A DNA stretch of 64,000 nucleotides from Ailanthus altissimus (Eukaryota; Streptophyta; Magnoliopsida; Sapindales; Simaroubaceae). A program made the position numbers and the translations under genes. The notes under the pieces are model-generated. The model saw nothing but the letters and a program-made list of their open reading frames with translations, did not search any database and had not been told where the DNA came from. Shown in pieces: positions 10,134 to 23,963 of the stretch (position 1 is its first letter; every line of letters begins with the position of its first letter). The stretch is taken from contig OX327709.1 in assembly GCA_946807835.1 (NCBI GenBank), forward strand, positions 20,027,501 through 20,091,500, given 5' to 3'.

Positions 10134-13100
10134 TCAATTGATTTTGTGGGCTATTCTTGAAATTGCTGAATATGTGCCAATGAAAGCACACGCGACTCCC
10201 ACAATTATATTGAATAAGCAAAAGACAATCTGATGAGAAAAAGAAAAACCAAGATTTGTTAGTTACCAAACTTTGTGAAAATGAAGAACAAAGATACTGC
10301 TTTGTCATAAACTATCCTTGCGGCTTATTTTATCATTTAAAAGTGAAGAATTCTTACCTGCAACTTAGAAACTCTACCAGTAAGTATGCGAAGGTAACAT
10401 AGACTCGGGAAAATAAGAGTCTGCAGTAAAACAATGAGAAAACTCGATTCATTAATGCATTTGCTAATTGCTTCTAGACGTATAATCTGAGTTTTAATGC
10501 CCACTTAGAGAAAACTTACGATTAGCATTGCCAGTAAAGATCCAATCAGTGACATCATAATACCTGCGGTCCAATTAACAAGGGAGAAGCTTAGTAGCTA
10601 GTAGACAAAGCTTTTCTCATGCCTAGTTATTATATTTAAGAATCAAACCAACACTTAAAAGCAATTTGTATATCAAGTGGAAAATGTACTTACCGAAGTA
10701 AGGAACAATAAGTGCCACAACTAATGTTGAAGTCACTATAATTGTTCTGATGATTATTGCGACACAGTATGATTGCCGCTTTGCGGGCATGAGTTCTTCT
10801 AAACTCAATGCAATGGGTGTAAGTGTCATGGCATACTTTGACATCGGGATCAAAACCTAAAATATTAGGGGAAAAAAACAAAAATAGACATGAAGTGAGT
10901 AATACAAACTGATGTTAGTTCTACAAGCATCTTTGCAGTGCTTGGACTGATAATAATATTGCCAGTCCAACAACTTGATCTGCAGCTATGAAAAAAGACA
11001 ATGAGAGTAATGAGTTGAGTTTATTATCATACTGTCGTCCAGATTGCAACTTTGGAAGCCACAAATTCTTTTGGAAAATTTAGAGTGAATTGAGATTGAG
11101 TTGAATCACCGAACATAAGGTAGCCACAGATTCCTACCCCCATGTTCAAAAGGCAACAAAAGAAAAAGCTGCGACAGAGTTGACAGATATTAAAGCCATA
11201 ATACTTTTTCTGTAATTATAAGGTTATATAAGGAAAAAAAAAACTAGATAGTAATTACTTGTGATCAAAGGCAAATGATCAACCATGTGCTAAAAAGTCC
11301 AATAATGATTCACACGAGGGATAATCATTTACTGTAGAAGTGTTTGATATTTTTGCATATCAAACTAAAAGGGCTAAAATTTACTTGTAAACAAGAGAAA
11401 ATGTTGTCACCTGGTAAGAAGTACCATTGGAAATTTTGATGGTTCTTTCATTGAAGAATATATATTTGGAAAAACTGAATGACCGGCAAAGCAAAATCCA
11501 TAAATACCAACTGTGACTGATATATTTGTAAGGTCTATAATTGTTCCGTTAGCATGAAATCCGACCTGGTTCACCACACCAATCCATAACAAGCAAAGCA
11601 CCACCACACCTGTTGTCACAACTCCTCCAACTGAACACACAGGATTTAATGGTTAGCAAACATGCCTTAAGCGAGGGATGCTAAGAAAAGTGATGATGCA
11701 TGAGATATTAAGAGGAACAAAGATAAGAAACCTGAGACATATGAGAGTAAACTAAGGTCTCGAAGATAAACAGTTGGAAGAACAAGGAGGGTTGCTGTTA
11801 CGGAAAAGATTTGATGTGAATCAAGATGTAGTCCGGCAAAATTCATGTTGGCATTTGGAAAAAGTGATGACAAGTTATCACCCATCATAATCAAATACTC
11901 AATACTAGCAGCCTACAGACAAAAGCCATTCACCTTTTAGCTCATGATAAGAACAAGCAAACAAAATAATTAGGGAATTGTGACAGGCATAGAGGGAAAA
12001 ATTCTTGCACTTACGTATAATTCCATGTACAAAACTATCTGCATACGACATAACCCCAGATGTCAGTATCACTTCCAGAGCAAGGTAATGAATTATACAA
12101 ACATAGATGTACAAATGCTTGTTATTAACATAGGAATATCTTAATTGGACTCACAGCAACAATCACGCGGCCAGTTATGCCAAAAGCAGCCTGCCCAATA
12201 TCGGGGTAAGTAGTTAATCCCGGGGAGCTATCTAAACAGTGCTTCAACAAAATCCCTGTATAACAAGAGATCGTGCCAAATATTAAGAGTAGTGAGAGAG
12301 AGATCCACCCTCCTTCTTTGACTGCGTAAGGAGTTGCAAGGAGTCCTATGCCCCACAGAACATTGACTCCTGCATAAAAAGAAAAACCAAGACCACAAGA
12401 TTTAAAGGATATGGCAAATCATAAACTTTAGAAACAAGTTTTTGGTTAGTATTAACGGCAAGATTTTGAAAAATGACATGTTGATGTCAAGGTTCCGCAC
12501 CTCATGGACTGCATTTGAAAGATGTAAAGTATAAAAGTAAATGAAACACATAAGGAACATGAGAAAACATGTAAAATTAAAAGAGTAATTTTGATGAAAC
12601 ATAGAATCATTTTCTTAAAGAAGAAGATTTTATTCTTCCCTGATGGTGGTTTTCATTATTATTATTTCTAGGTAAATGGATTAATGCTTGAGCAAGTCAG
12701 TGATAACAATACATGCTTTCAGAGCTATATACTGAAGAATCTGGTTTCATGGAGCATTGGCCCAGATGAGGCGTTTAGCCTCTCAACTAATTAGTAAATT
12801 TCACAATTTCTTCATTCTAGATTTAGAGAGGAAGAGCGTAGGACATTTACCATTAAGAACTGATTGAGAAAATGAACACTGCTTCTTTGAGGATGGCAAG
12901 TCATAGACAGATAATTTTGGACGGGAGACTGAGACTTTTGGGGAAGGAACTTCTTCTTTGTCTAAATCCGAAATGAGAGGTTTACTGAGCCCAGATTCCG
13001 AATAAGAATGTTGATTTTTCTTGTATAACGAAGACATGGAACCGCTTATTCCTGACAGAGTTGCCCCCTTAAGAAAACCAAGGGAAGGGGAGTTGACAGT

Positions 13101-13984
13101 TGATAAAATGTCTATCGATTGCCTGCTCATATCCGTTCAACAGCCAGAGGTCTAGTGATTAGAAAATGATTGTGTTTTATTTTCTTCCTTACAAATTTTT
13201 GAAAAACTACAATCGGTTCACTGCTACGATTATCAAATATAAGGGCATTCCACCATCAGAGCACTACTGATGTAAGCCCTGATGACTGATGTTTAAACCT
13301 GTTAGCATTCACTCGAACACCTCACAGGGATTCAAAATGCCGAGTTTATTAGGCTATTTATACCTTTTGACAAAATGAAGATTCATTTTGGATTGCATTC
13401 CTCGTATGACAACAAAGACACAACATTATAGCTGATTAAACAAAATAGCCTTTCCATAGCCATGGATTGAGTTCAGCAGTGCGCACATCTAATTGCTCAA
13501 TTCAGTGTCTAAGAATCGAAAGCAAATGCATTCATGTCAGGTGTGCAACTGATTGTAGGTGTGTGGAGATCAACTTGTAATGATAGTGACATTGCAGCAG
13601 GTCATTGCATCTCCTATACTAACCAAAAAAATTTTAAATGGAAAGCAAGATGACCAATTCAATAGGAGAGCATATTAAAGATTGAGCCATCAAATGATTC
13701 AATAATTTGAGACACCCTTCAACAATGCAGTTAAGGTTACTAACATAATTGTTAACAATAAGATACCTGTAGCTCTGGGGCCATGTGGGTTGTATGTCCA
13801 CGCCATTAGAAGGATATCTCCTAGGAGTCGAGAGGCCAGTGTTTTCAGATCCTGAATTTGAACCTGAACCTGAACCCGAATCGTCCTCGATTTCAGACAT
13901 ACAATCCGCCTGATTTTCTTCATCATCCGTCGGCATTTCTTCCTGGCGGTCTCGTCTAAGATCCTGATCATCCTGTATCTTCAT
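10134..13984 (-). CDS. AVT1: Vacuolar amino-acid transporter, AVT1 type (AAAP family)
   Basis: Eleven coding exons (minus strand, 5' to 3'): 13984-13767, 13122-12851, 12369-12155, 12038-12015, 11912-11732, 11630-11411, 11168-11033, 10856-10694, 10563-10520, 10420-10358, 10229-10134. Every junction keeps GT-AG and frame, giving 1632 nt and 543 residues. The acidic, serine-rich N-terminus (DDSGSGSGSNSGSE; PTWPQSYRQSID) is typical of AVT1. The membrane part contains NGVNVLWGIGLLATPYAVKEGGW, VYLRDLSLLSYVS, VGIYGFCFAGHSVFPNIY, a GICGYLMFGD segment and MTLTPIALSLEEL. The family moves neutral amino acids across the vacuolar membrane, driven by protons. The ATG at 13984 is preceded by an in-frame TAG 12 bases upstream. 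Exon 4 is only 24 nt (IVLYMELY). No damage is seen. Which AVT1 paralogue it is cannot be told here. Confidence 0.92.
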
Positions 13985-15055
13985 CTTCTTCTTCTAGTCT
14001 TCTTGTTGATTCAAACACAAGTATTAAACACCATAAACAAAACAAACCAATAGTAACACAACCCAGCACATGCGACAGGAATATGTAAAAAGTGGGAAAT
14101 AAACTAACTAATTTTAAATCCAAGTAAAACTCATGCATAATATAAAAAAAAAACCTGAAAGGAAAACGTACAAAAGGAAAAGCAAGTAGAAAGCTTCTAA
14201 AATTGGAGATAATGCAGATATGTTTTCTTGGTTTCGTCAACTTGTGAATCCGGGTTACTAGGAGATGGATAGCGTGCATTTCTGCAAGCCTTAAATTAAA
14301 AGAATTCATAGGAGATGGATTGTGCTGAGTATAAACGTGTCAGATTATTAGCAGTTTCTCCGAAGAATTAATGACCGAATAGCAGCCGTGCAAATTAAGG
14401 AACTCATAGGCTTTTATATTTTATTTCCATATTTGTAATAGTTTTTCTTTTTTACTTCCATTTTCGTTTTGTTGACATGTTCGCTCACTGGTTAATCCTT
14501 TCTAATCTTCATTATTTTAGGTAATCATATTAATAACCCTTAAAAGGTGGAGCTATACTTGAGATAAAAAATTAATGTGACATTTCATATGTCATTTCCT
14601 TTTTTTTTTTAATGATTTGGATGGGATGATAATTTCACCGCTTCGTGCTAATATTTTTACTTAAATTTAAATGGTCGTGGGTGCTAAGCATGTTCGAAAC
14701 CAATCAAGTTACACTGAGAAAGACTACATTTTATATGTCACTTATTGAGGATGCTTTATAAATATCACATTAATCAAATATAAAAAAAAATAAATCATAA
14801 CTTAATACATATTAGTAATTAATTGGTGATATCATTTAGAATACCAACTTTGTATCAATAAGATGGTTGGTACTCAACACTATCTATCAACGGAAAACGA
14901 ATCCTTGTCTGGTCTATGTCAAATATGATTTTTTACTGTATATGCATAGAGATGTATTATTCCTTTCCACGTATATGCATAGAGATTTATTATTCCTTCG
15001 CAAGTAAATTATCGTAATAGATTAATTCCTCAACATTTATTCTTTCGTGAGAGAT
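13985..15055. other. Upstream region of the transporter gene and intergenic DNA
   Basis: Presumed leader and promoter of the AVT1-type gene for the first few hundred bases, then AT-rich DNA up to the LTR at about 15056. No other gene was recognised. Near 14940-15000 a phrase containing TATATGCATAGAGAT is repeated twice. Confidence 0.45.
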
Positions 15056-16523
15056 AGTGATTAAAATCATATAAAAGTTGATTTTGAGTCAAGTAAATGA
15101 GAAAAAAATATTTGGCGGGAGAGTGAAGTTGCATGAAGATGCAAGGTAGAATAACACTTGAGCAGTGTGACAAAAGAAAATCGTGTCGCAACGCTAGGCC
15201 ACTCGAAGTTTCGCTAATACAAAAAGCAAAGCTCGTTGCAGTACCTATATTCTACCATAATAGGCAGAACTACCTCGTCGCAATGCCAAGAAGTTGCACC
15301 GTAGTAAGAGCGCATGGATAAAGGGCACCGCGGTGCTAATGTAATTTTCTATTTTAGTTATTTTTAAATTTCTCTTCTTGTAGAATTTGAATTACACTCT
15401 GAGTACAAGTTAAAGTAAGGTTTATTGAGGTTGTTTAGACACTATATAAACCTTATATTAGCTTGAAATTACGATAACCAAATTGAGAGTTTTTCATTAT
15501 ATCTCAAGATAGAGAATTTTGTATAATCTAAAAGAGGTTAAGATCTTAATCCATCATGAACATAGTTAATTGCCGAGCTAGATAAATACTTGTATACTTT
15601 CTAGTTCTTGTGTTCTCTTACTTTTAATTGATTTATTTTATTCTAATTTCTCAATTACTTGTAGTTGAAGAATCCCAACAAGTGTTATTAGAGTTAGGGT
15701 TATAGTAATTCACAAGTATGAAGTTGAGAATTTTAATGGGTAATAAGGGTTAATCAGGTTTAATATTTTTATCTTTTAAACTTAATATTTGTTTATTTAA
15801 ATTAAGATTATTTAGCTTTTATGTATTTTATTATTATTTTACAGGTTTGGAATTAATTGAGTAAATGGAAATAAAAATTTAAAAAAAATAAGGCAAAAAC
15901 ATTAAATTGCTATTGTACCATACTACAGTAATTGCTAAAGTAACTAGCTACAATAATTTTGTAATAGCGCCCAAAGTCGAAGTGCTGCATGAACAATACT
16001 CTCGTGAACAGAAATCCTAATTTGATTTATATTTTATGTTTTACCATAATTTAAAGATATAAACCTATAAATAAAAGGTTAAAAGCCCTAAATCAAGAAA
16101 AAAAAATCAAGTAGAGAGGCAAAAATTTAAAGAAAGAATTCATAACACAAAATTAAATATCAAAGTCAAGAAATCAGGATTCAAGTTCCAAGTCAAGATT
16201 GAGAGAGAAGCAATCCAATGCGCCTTATTGATTAGTTTTTCTTCTCTTTTCTTATTATTATATTCTTGTTCTTGTTATTATTCATGGATTTGTTTGATAC
16301 TCTTAATTTTGTGATGAGCTAAACTTATTATTCTAGGGTTAGACTATGTAAACATAATATGTAGTTGAATTTTATTGACTTTATTAATTTATAAATTTAA
16401 TTATTATAAATGATTCATTCTATATCGTGTTTAATACTTTCATTATATCTGGCCAATTTCTTGAATGATTGAAGAACTATGATGAACTTGATAAAAGGAT
16501 TTGTGTGTTTATCCTATGATAGT

Positions 16524-18698
16524 TGTTAGGGTCGGTGCTTACGTGCATCCCTGAATTTACATATACTTATGTATTTATATAAGTGTACATTCTCATTAAA
16601 TCGCTAATATCTATATATATGGTATTATGCATGTAATGTTATAGACATTGTAGATCTGAAAGAGTTCGAATCAGATCTAAAAGAGTTTAGATAAGAGCTC
16701 ATAGTTAGCTACACTGAGACATATAATTGCTAAATGTTAGTACAGCTAAGTGTTAACTGGTTATAATACTCAGCAGATCTAAGAGTTGGAGCCTTATTTG
16801 TAATGGGATATAAACTTAGGAATATACTAGTAACTGTATAGTTGCAAGCGTTGCAATCGGGTGTCAGGAAATGCAAGTTACGCAAGTATGTTCTCGAATA
16901 ATTGTCCCTGATCTATTTCTGCCGATGCGGGTATGTCGATGGATATCTTTATATATAGATCAGTATATGTTGTACCTATAGGATATAGATAGTCGTTCCT
17001 AGCCGACTGTGAGTTTAGAGCTCGTATTGACATATGAGTATCCAGTTAGGACTGGATATGGGACAGACTCATGAGGGCCTTCAATAGACACCTTATGTAA
17101 GCCGTCAACGAAGGGTCCTCTCAAGTTAAATAGTATACGTGGTTCTTTAACCTGAGTGCCACGATGGGCTTGTAAGTGATCCACCATACTTTGGTTCCAC
17201 GCATGTCACAGACCTTTCATGGTGTGACCGCTAGGTGTCGCTGGGTATGGTATGATGGTTATAAAGTCTGGTGTGTACAGATATGGGATCCGTCATCTCG
17301 CATATGGAGTTAGATATTCAGATGCTTCGAGACTGTATCTCAAAAAATCTTGTGGCCACAAGCAATCATCCCGGGAAAAAGTTTCGCCTGGGTGGAATAA
17401 TATGGCAAAAGAGTTTGTGCATATTGTTCAGTGAGATACAAGTCTAGAGATAAGACATGGATGTGCACTAGGGAATTTGATGGTGATAATCTATATCCTC
17501 GCACATCCAGGATATTATGACGGAAGGACTATACGTATGCGTTGTAACCTCAACTTGCATAGTTCAACGCGCTGATTTGTATATCCGTGACGTGTGTGTG
17601 GGGCATTGCTCACAGACTCATGGAATAGTTTCATTTGACAAATTGGGCGTAGGACCTTGGGAGCCCCGCGATATAGAGTGTACTCGTTATGCACTTAGGC
17701 AACATGCCGGATTAAAGTGTTTAATCTAGTAATATTCAGCACTACCACAGGAATGTGTGCATGTCTATATTTAAGTGTTAAATATAACAATTAGTCAATA
17801 ATTATTATTTACTAATTGTATAATAACACATAGCACATTATGGACCCTTAGTTGAGTTTATCAAAGTGCAGATTTGATGAGACCCACTAAGGAGTAAACT
17901 TGGTAACTATTCATGAGGGGCAAAATGATCATTTCATACTTTAATTATTTAATGGTTAAATAATCAAAATATCTCTCTTATTATATTATATTATATTATA
18001 AGATATTATATATAATAATATTATATTTTGGGTGCCAAATAGTTGGCACCCATTAGTATTATTTTTTTTATTTTATTATTATTATTATTATTATTATTAT
18101 ATTATTATTTATTAATATTTTATTATATATATATAAAGAGAAAGAGAGAAAAAATATTAATTGGTGTGTGAATTTTGGCCATTTGGTCGAGAGAATGAGA
18201 ATAAAGAAATTAAGAGGAATAAGAGAAGAAAGAAAGAGGAGAAAGAAAAAAAAAAAAGGAAAAAATAAAATTGTTTCATTTTTCTCTATACTTCTAATTA
18301 AAGAAATGGTAGATTGCTTCTAATTCTCCATTTCTTATCATTTTCTTATCATTTTGAAGAAAATGATGAAAAATACACCGGTCATTTTAAGGTTTAAGAG
18401 TTAATCTCGGGCTGAACATAGGGTTGCTGTTCTAGCTCATCAAGCCCACCGTGTTGGTGACTAGAACTTTCCGCGAGTTGGTCTCAATACGGACTCCGAG
18501 GAAGTACATGTATAACGTTACACGTTTTGGTGAGTTCTCTGTCCTATAAATATATTAATGTGATTAATATATTTTATTTATTGTGTTTATTGCAAGTTTC
18601 ATGCTTCCGTTAGACTTAAATATGTATTTGATATGTATTTAGGCAATAGACACAATTGCACATGCATATATCCACGTGTCTTAGATCCTCTGCCAATA
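16524..18698 (+). mobile_element. Solo LTR (2.2 kb), TGTTAGGG family, copy 1
   Basis: Begins TGTTAGGGTCGG, ends CTGCCAATA (a mutated CA end) and is flanked by ATAGT at 16519-16523 and 18699-18703. It matches, in opposite orientation, the sequence at 25187-27317 over its whole length. It contains a short open frame at 17517-17729 that is also open in that copy, an inverted repeat around 18031 (GGGTGCCAA...TTGGCACCC), an ATT microsatellite (18073-18109) and a purine-rich tract (18180-18260). No internal region follows. The retrotransposon superfamily is undetermined. Confidence 0.85.
18073..18109. repeat. ATT microsatellite
   Basis: An almost uninterrupted run of ATT/TTA triplets inside the solo LTR. 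The equivalent position of copy 2 (about 25820-25910) holds a shorter AT-rich run. Confidence 0.9.
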
Positions 18699-19179
18699 AT
18701 AGTTTGATACATGATCATAGAATAACAAGTATGAGTTTCATGTAGGATAGACATATATTTAAATGGCATGTATGGTATAATTTAGACTTGATCTTAATAA
18801 ATTACATTCTAATTTGATTACTATAGACATATAGGTTATTGTTAAAATGCGCATAATATAGTCACTTGACCATCGATATAGGCTGGTGATGAGATTAGTG
18901 TCTAAGCCAACAATTTATATTAAGGGATGAACTTAGTTGATTAATGAATCTAATAAAATACTAGGGGATGAGTCTATACCCTAGATTATTATCCTTTGGT
19001 GATTTATTTTTTGTTTGCTATTTAAATTTAGTTTAATTTGATAGCATTAAGTTAATTAATTAAATTTCAGATTTTAATTTTTCTGAATAAAAGCTAAGTA
19101 GATATAATTTTAGTAATTAATTGAAGAATTAAATCATGTAGTCCCTGTAAGAACTATATTTGAACTTAAATATTATATT

Positions 19180-21110
19180 ACTTGATATGATAGTATGCGC
19201 TTGCGATTAACACTATAGCACTAATCAATGGAGAAAATGACTTCAACCTATGGAAGGTCAAGGTAATGGCTTCATTTGTTAGTCAAAAGCTAAACTCTGC
19301 CTTTGAAGAGACTACAGTAACCACCAACAAGGAAAAAAATCGGAGACATTAAGATCTAACTTAGATCAAAATTTCATAGAGAAGAAAGCCCATAGTACCA
19401 TAGTTTTTTCTTTGAGTGATGAGATTTTAAGAGAAGTAGTAAGAGAAAAGATTACGATTAGTCCTTGGAAAAAACTTAATGCCTTGTACATGATAAAGTC
19501 CTTAGTGAATCGTCTGTACATCAAGATAAAGATGTACCAATTGACCATAGCTGAAGGTACACCAATTAAAGACCATATCGATTCTTTTAACAAGATAATC
19601 ATCGACCAAAAGACAATAGATGTCGAGATAGAGAACGAGGATAAAGCTATAATATTTTTTAGTTCCTTACCATCCAGTTACAAACACTTTGTGGATACTC
19701 TACTTTATCATAGAGAGTCATTGAAAATAACAAATATGAAAGCCTCTTTAAGCTAAAAAGAACTTGGAAAGAAATAAAAGACTACGACAGATGGATTGAC
19801 TGTGAAATGAAGGTTTAATAAAATGGAAGGCAAACAGAAAAAGAACTCAAGATCAAAATCAAGGGGCAAACCAAAGAAATGTTATTATTATAAGAAATAA
19901 GGATACTTCATTAAGAATTATCTAGCAAAGAAGGCCAAAGACAAGAAGAAATAAGGTAATATTGCAGTAGCCTATGAAGAAGACTACAATAGTGAAGAAA
20001 CCTTAGTCGCCTAGAATGAAAAAAATGTTGATGATGGATACTTGACTCAGGTTGTATATATTACATGTGTCCAAATAAAACCTTGTTCATCAACTATTTG
20101 TCCATTAATGCGAAAAAAAAATTAATGGGCAATGACATGGCATGCCAAGTCATTAGAATGGGAAGTGTTAGGTTAAGATTGCATAATGGTAAAATGAGAT
20201 AGAGCTATTGAATATAAGATATATTCTTGAATTCAAGATGAGCTTATTATCTCTAGGACAACTAGATCAGATAGGTTATTCATTCAAGGCAAAGAATGGG
20301 ACTTAGAGTGATTAAAGGTTATATAGTAGTGATGAATGGTGAGAAACACAATGGATTGTATATGTTGTTTGGAGAAGCTATTACTGGTTCTGCATTAGTC
20401 GGCGCTAGTACAAAAAACAAAAAAGTAAACTAAGTTATGGCATATGTGATTAGGTCACTTAAGTGAGAAATGTCTCAAGAAATTGTATGATAAGGGTGTT
20501 CTTGGCGAAAAAGAGATTCAACCTTTAGGGTTTTGTAAGGATTGTGTACTTGGCAAAGCACATAGAGTAAAATTCAACATTGGCAAGCACAAAACCAAGG
20601 GAACACTAAACTACATACATTCAGATTTATAGGGACCTGTACATAGATGTGTCAAATACTTTCTGATGTTGATTGATAACTATTCAAGAAAGTTATGGGT
20701 GTATATATTGACAAAATGAGTAGTAAGCATTTGAAACCTTCAAAACTTGAAAGACACTTGTAGAGAATCAAACTAACAAAAGAGTCAAGAAACTTAGAAA
20801 AAAATAATAATATCGAATTTTGTAACACGGAGTTTGATAAATTTTGTGTCAAGCATGGTATAATAAAGTACAAATTAGTTATGTCTACACCCTAAGAGAA
20901 TAGTCTTGCAGAAAGAATGAACAAAACTTTATTTGATATAGTAAAGTATATATTGACAAGTGCCAGGCTATCTAAAGTTTTTAGGAAAAAACGGTAATCA
21001 CAGTAACCTACCTAATTAACAGAAGTTCCTCCTTATCGATCAACTTTAAGACACTAAAAGAAAAGTGGTCATGAAGTACTCCAAGAGATAATCGCCTAAG
21101 GGTGTTCGAA
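19180..21110 (+). pseudogene. Copia gag-protease-integrase remnant (first part)
   Basis: Coding remnants of the host Copia element. GAG resumes near 19227 (NGENDFNLWK) and is open at 19412-19756 (DEILREVV..., GTPIKDHIDSFNKII, EDKAIIFFSSLPSSYKHFVDTLLY). A decayed zinc knuckle follows near 19876 (KCYYYK), then a protease region near 20045-20085 with DSGC, the GAG-pre-integrase domain, and an integrase core to 21110 containing the ENSLAERMNKTL-type region near 20900. Many stops and frameshifts break it. It stops abruptly at a solo LTR. Confidence 0.8.
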
Positions 21111-23963
21111 TGTCACGCCCCAGACCCAAAAAATCCGACACACGACATCACTTACATTCATTCACTGCATGTGCACTCATAAATAATATTACACAAAATT
21201 TTCAACTTTCATTCAACACAGAAATCCTTAGCAAGTTGCTAGTAAGTTCAACACTAAAATCAACCATAACCTAACATATAAATATAAACTTCTCTTGACA
21301 ATATTTAAACATTCATTTCAATTTCTTTCAGAATTATAGCAATTGAATTATGACTGGGACAATTATTAAACCGGAGATACGCAGAGTTTTTTCAGAGATT
21401 AACACTCTACTACGTCACTAGTAGCAACTTTGTTACCGGGAGCCCAGAATATATCCATTGCAAATTCTTACTTAAAATCATCCAATAACCACACTTTATA
21501 AAACTTAAACCAAATCCAATCCACACACAATGAAATAATACATAAGTATTTATTCAATAGGGACAAACCAAATATCCTATCCCACGTGTCCCCAAATGAA
21601 ACACACAACAACCTAGCAACTTAGGGAACCCAAGGAACAGCAGAAGCCTTGCCAAATCCGCTAAGCACACATGCACCTTATTTACCTGAAATCACCATAA
21701 ACTATAATGAGTATAAAACTCAGTAAGCATATTAGTTTTTCATACATCAAATACAAATACATATATGTACACAATGCATATGTATGATATGCTGTGATCA
21801 ATCAAAATCATAATCTTATCAAATCACATATCATGTAAGCGCTTACACATTCTTTGAAAACACATAATAGGAATACCATCACTCAACTACTACTTAGTAG
21901 GACTTACATATCACATATCACATAATGAGCCAAATGTCACTCGTAGGTGACATACCGTATGAGAGGAATAGTACAAGTGAGGTCTTTAAATCACACATAT
22001 ATAACGCTTATGCCCGAAGGTAAAAGCCAAACCCTCACCCTGATCATCGGTGAGTCCTCTCACATGTACCAATACGCCACCACACGAATGTGATGACTCA
22101 CACTTCCTTTGGGTACCAATAGGATCCTCCCTACATACGGAACACATAACATATACCAATCCCGAAGGAAATGCCACACATAAAGGCTCCACAAATCACA
22201 TAAAATGCCTACTAAGTTAACAGTGAGTTCAAGTACCCTCAAATCACAAAATATTTCTCATGGACATATTACACTTCAAAAGCTTTCTTTGTTAAACGCA
22301 TCTTATTTTGGAAAGCTCACTTTCAAAAACACATGTATGTCCATGCTCAATGTCAATGCTCACATTCATAAACATATATTCACATTTCATATCAAAATAT
22401 ACTTTGACATATCATAAACATATTCTTAACCCCATTTACAAAATCATACAAAACAATTATTATGTTTATTGTGATTCCAGTAGTAAGTCTAGTATACTTA
22501 CCTCTTAACACTTTCAGCTACAAGGCTTAAATCTCCTTAACCTATCAATGGAGATTAATCCTTTCATAAGCCTCACAATTCACACAAAATACTTTAAATA
22601 GCTTACAAAATTATACACAATGCATTTATCACATCAAATTGGTCTAAATATTTGGTTTCTCAAAACCTGTCATTCTGACCACTTACACTTAACAAAAATT
22701 TCTAATACATCAAATGATGTCCAATTACTCTGAAATCAGAATATATCATTCTTGACTCATATATACTTCTTATATATGAATATTATATCAAAATTCCTAC
22801 ACAATCCATTCCATACACACCATCGAATCCAAACTACAAACCTGACAGGATCAAGATACTTACTGAACAGTATTCAATCTCCCAATTTTATAAAATCATA
22901 TACTAACTCAAAAATTATAAAACTACCACATAATTACTCTTGACACATATCTCAGTCCATGATAAATATTTGGCTTCCAAATAACTGCCAAAAGTATTTT
23001 AAAACTATTTTATTTCATAACTTTAAAAATCTGTTAATCAAATACTACAATGAGCTGATACACTTTAGAAATTCATAACACTTCAACCACATTGATCCAA
23101 ATTCTCAATTCCGAGTATATCATATTAGACATATAAAATTATCATATTCCACAAATTCGTAATTTTTAAAGATCATTCAGCAGGTCAAAAATTATTTTCC
23201 ACTGTATCATACTGTTTACACAGGAAATTTCCAGAATTCCAGGGTCATTTTGGTAAATTCACTAAAAATTCAATTTCCGAGATTTTTAGTCGATTCAAAG
23301 TCTCAGATGATCCTAAACATGTCTAATTTCATATACTCAAAATTAAAAATCAGAATCGAATCACAACAATTTATAAAATTCCTAGATCAAGAGGTTATCC
23401 AGCAGCAATTCCATAATTCATCATGATTTATCAAACTATCTTATAGATCATCATCAATTCTCATATGATCTTACGAAATACACAACAAATCCTCAATTAT
23501 ACATATTTTCAGAAATCAAAACTTAAAGGAATTAACTTAATTAATACCAATAACTTGAGAAATACGTATGATATACCTCTTGAAATTCAAATTTCCAATT
23601 TCTTCTTCTTTTTCTTCTTCTTCTCCTCTTTCTCTCTCCTCTATTTCTCTCTTCTCTCTCTTAAAATGGGTAGCTCGACCTAAAAATGGTAAATTAGGGT
23701 TTAAAAGTGTATTTTTATACTAAGAGGCTAATTTTTTGATATTTATGAATTTGCCCCCAAAACTTTCAAAGTATAACAATTTGGTCCCTAAAATAAATCT
23801 AAAGTCATACAAATAAACCCAATACTAATCGTATATCCTTAACCTATAAAAATATTACTAATAACAATATATAATTCAAGTATCACCAACATACAAATAA
23901 AATACGTATATTTATACATATATAAATACTTATTCTTACCAGTCGTGGATACTGGTTACTACA
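21111..23963. mobile_element. Solo LTR or LTR-like insertion (2.85 kb) in integrase
   Basis: Starts TGTCACGCCCCAGACCC and ends GGTTACTACA, so it has TG...CA ends. It is flanked by TCGAA (21106-21110) and TCGGA (23964-23968), a 5-bp target duplication with one change. The integrase reading stops at its left edge (RVFE) and resumes right after it (GCLAFTYIKQGK). Its interior has no retroviral coding sequence, only short open frames and a CT-rich tract (about 23602-23660). An unusually long solo LTR, possibly of a gypsy lineage, is the simplest reading. Confidence 0.7.

Larger units (their letters stand above)
15740..19226. mobile_element. Insertion in the gag start, flanked by AATGG
   Basis: The host element's reading KYEVENFNG stops at 15739 and resumes as NGENDFNLWK after 19226. 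AATGG lies on both sides (15735-15739; 19227-19231), as expected for a 5-bp target duplication. About 1.3 kb belongs to this insertion; the remaining 2.2 kb is the solo LTR nested in it (16524-18698). It has no coding capacity. Features such as AAAGCCCTAAATCAAG and the terminal GCGCTTGCGATTAACAC suggest a gypsy-type LTR, but the ends are not TG...CA, so the class is uncertain. Confidence 0.55.

Noticed and set aside
10922..10983. An extra exon in the AVT1-type gene after an AG near 10980
   Set aside because: Including it breaks the conserved join between IWTT and VLIPMSKYAM. The sequence fits as intron.
17517..17729. Open frame shared by two solo LTRs (also 26109-26366 on the minus strand) as a real small gene
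   Set aside because: It lies within LTRs that are alike throughout, and the third copy at about 62225-62420 has several stops and shifts in the same frame. Retention by common descent is enough to explain it.
15740..19226. A full LTR retrotransposon in this interval
   Set aside because: No coding interior or LTR pair was found. The only paired ends are those of the inner solo LTR.
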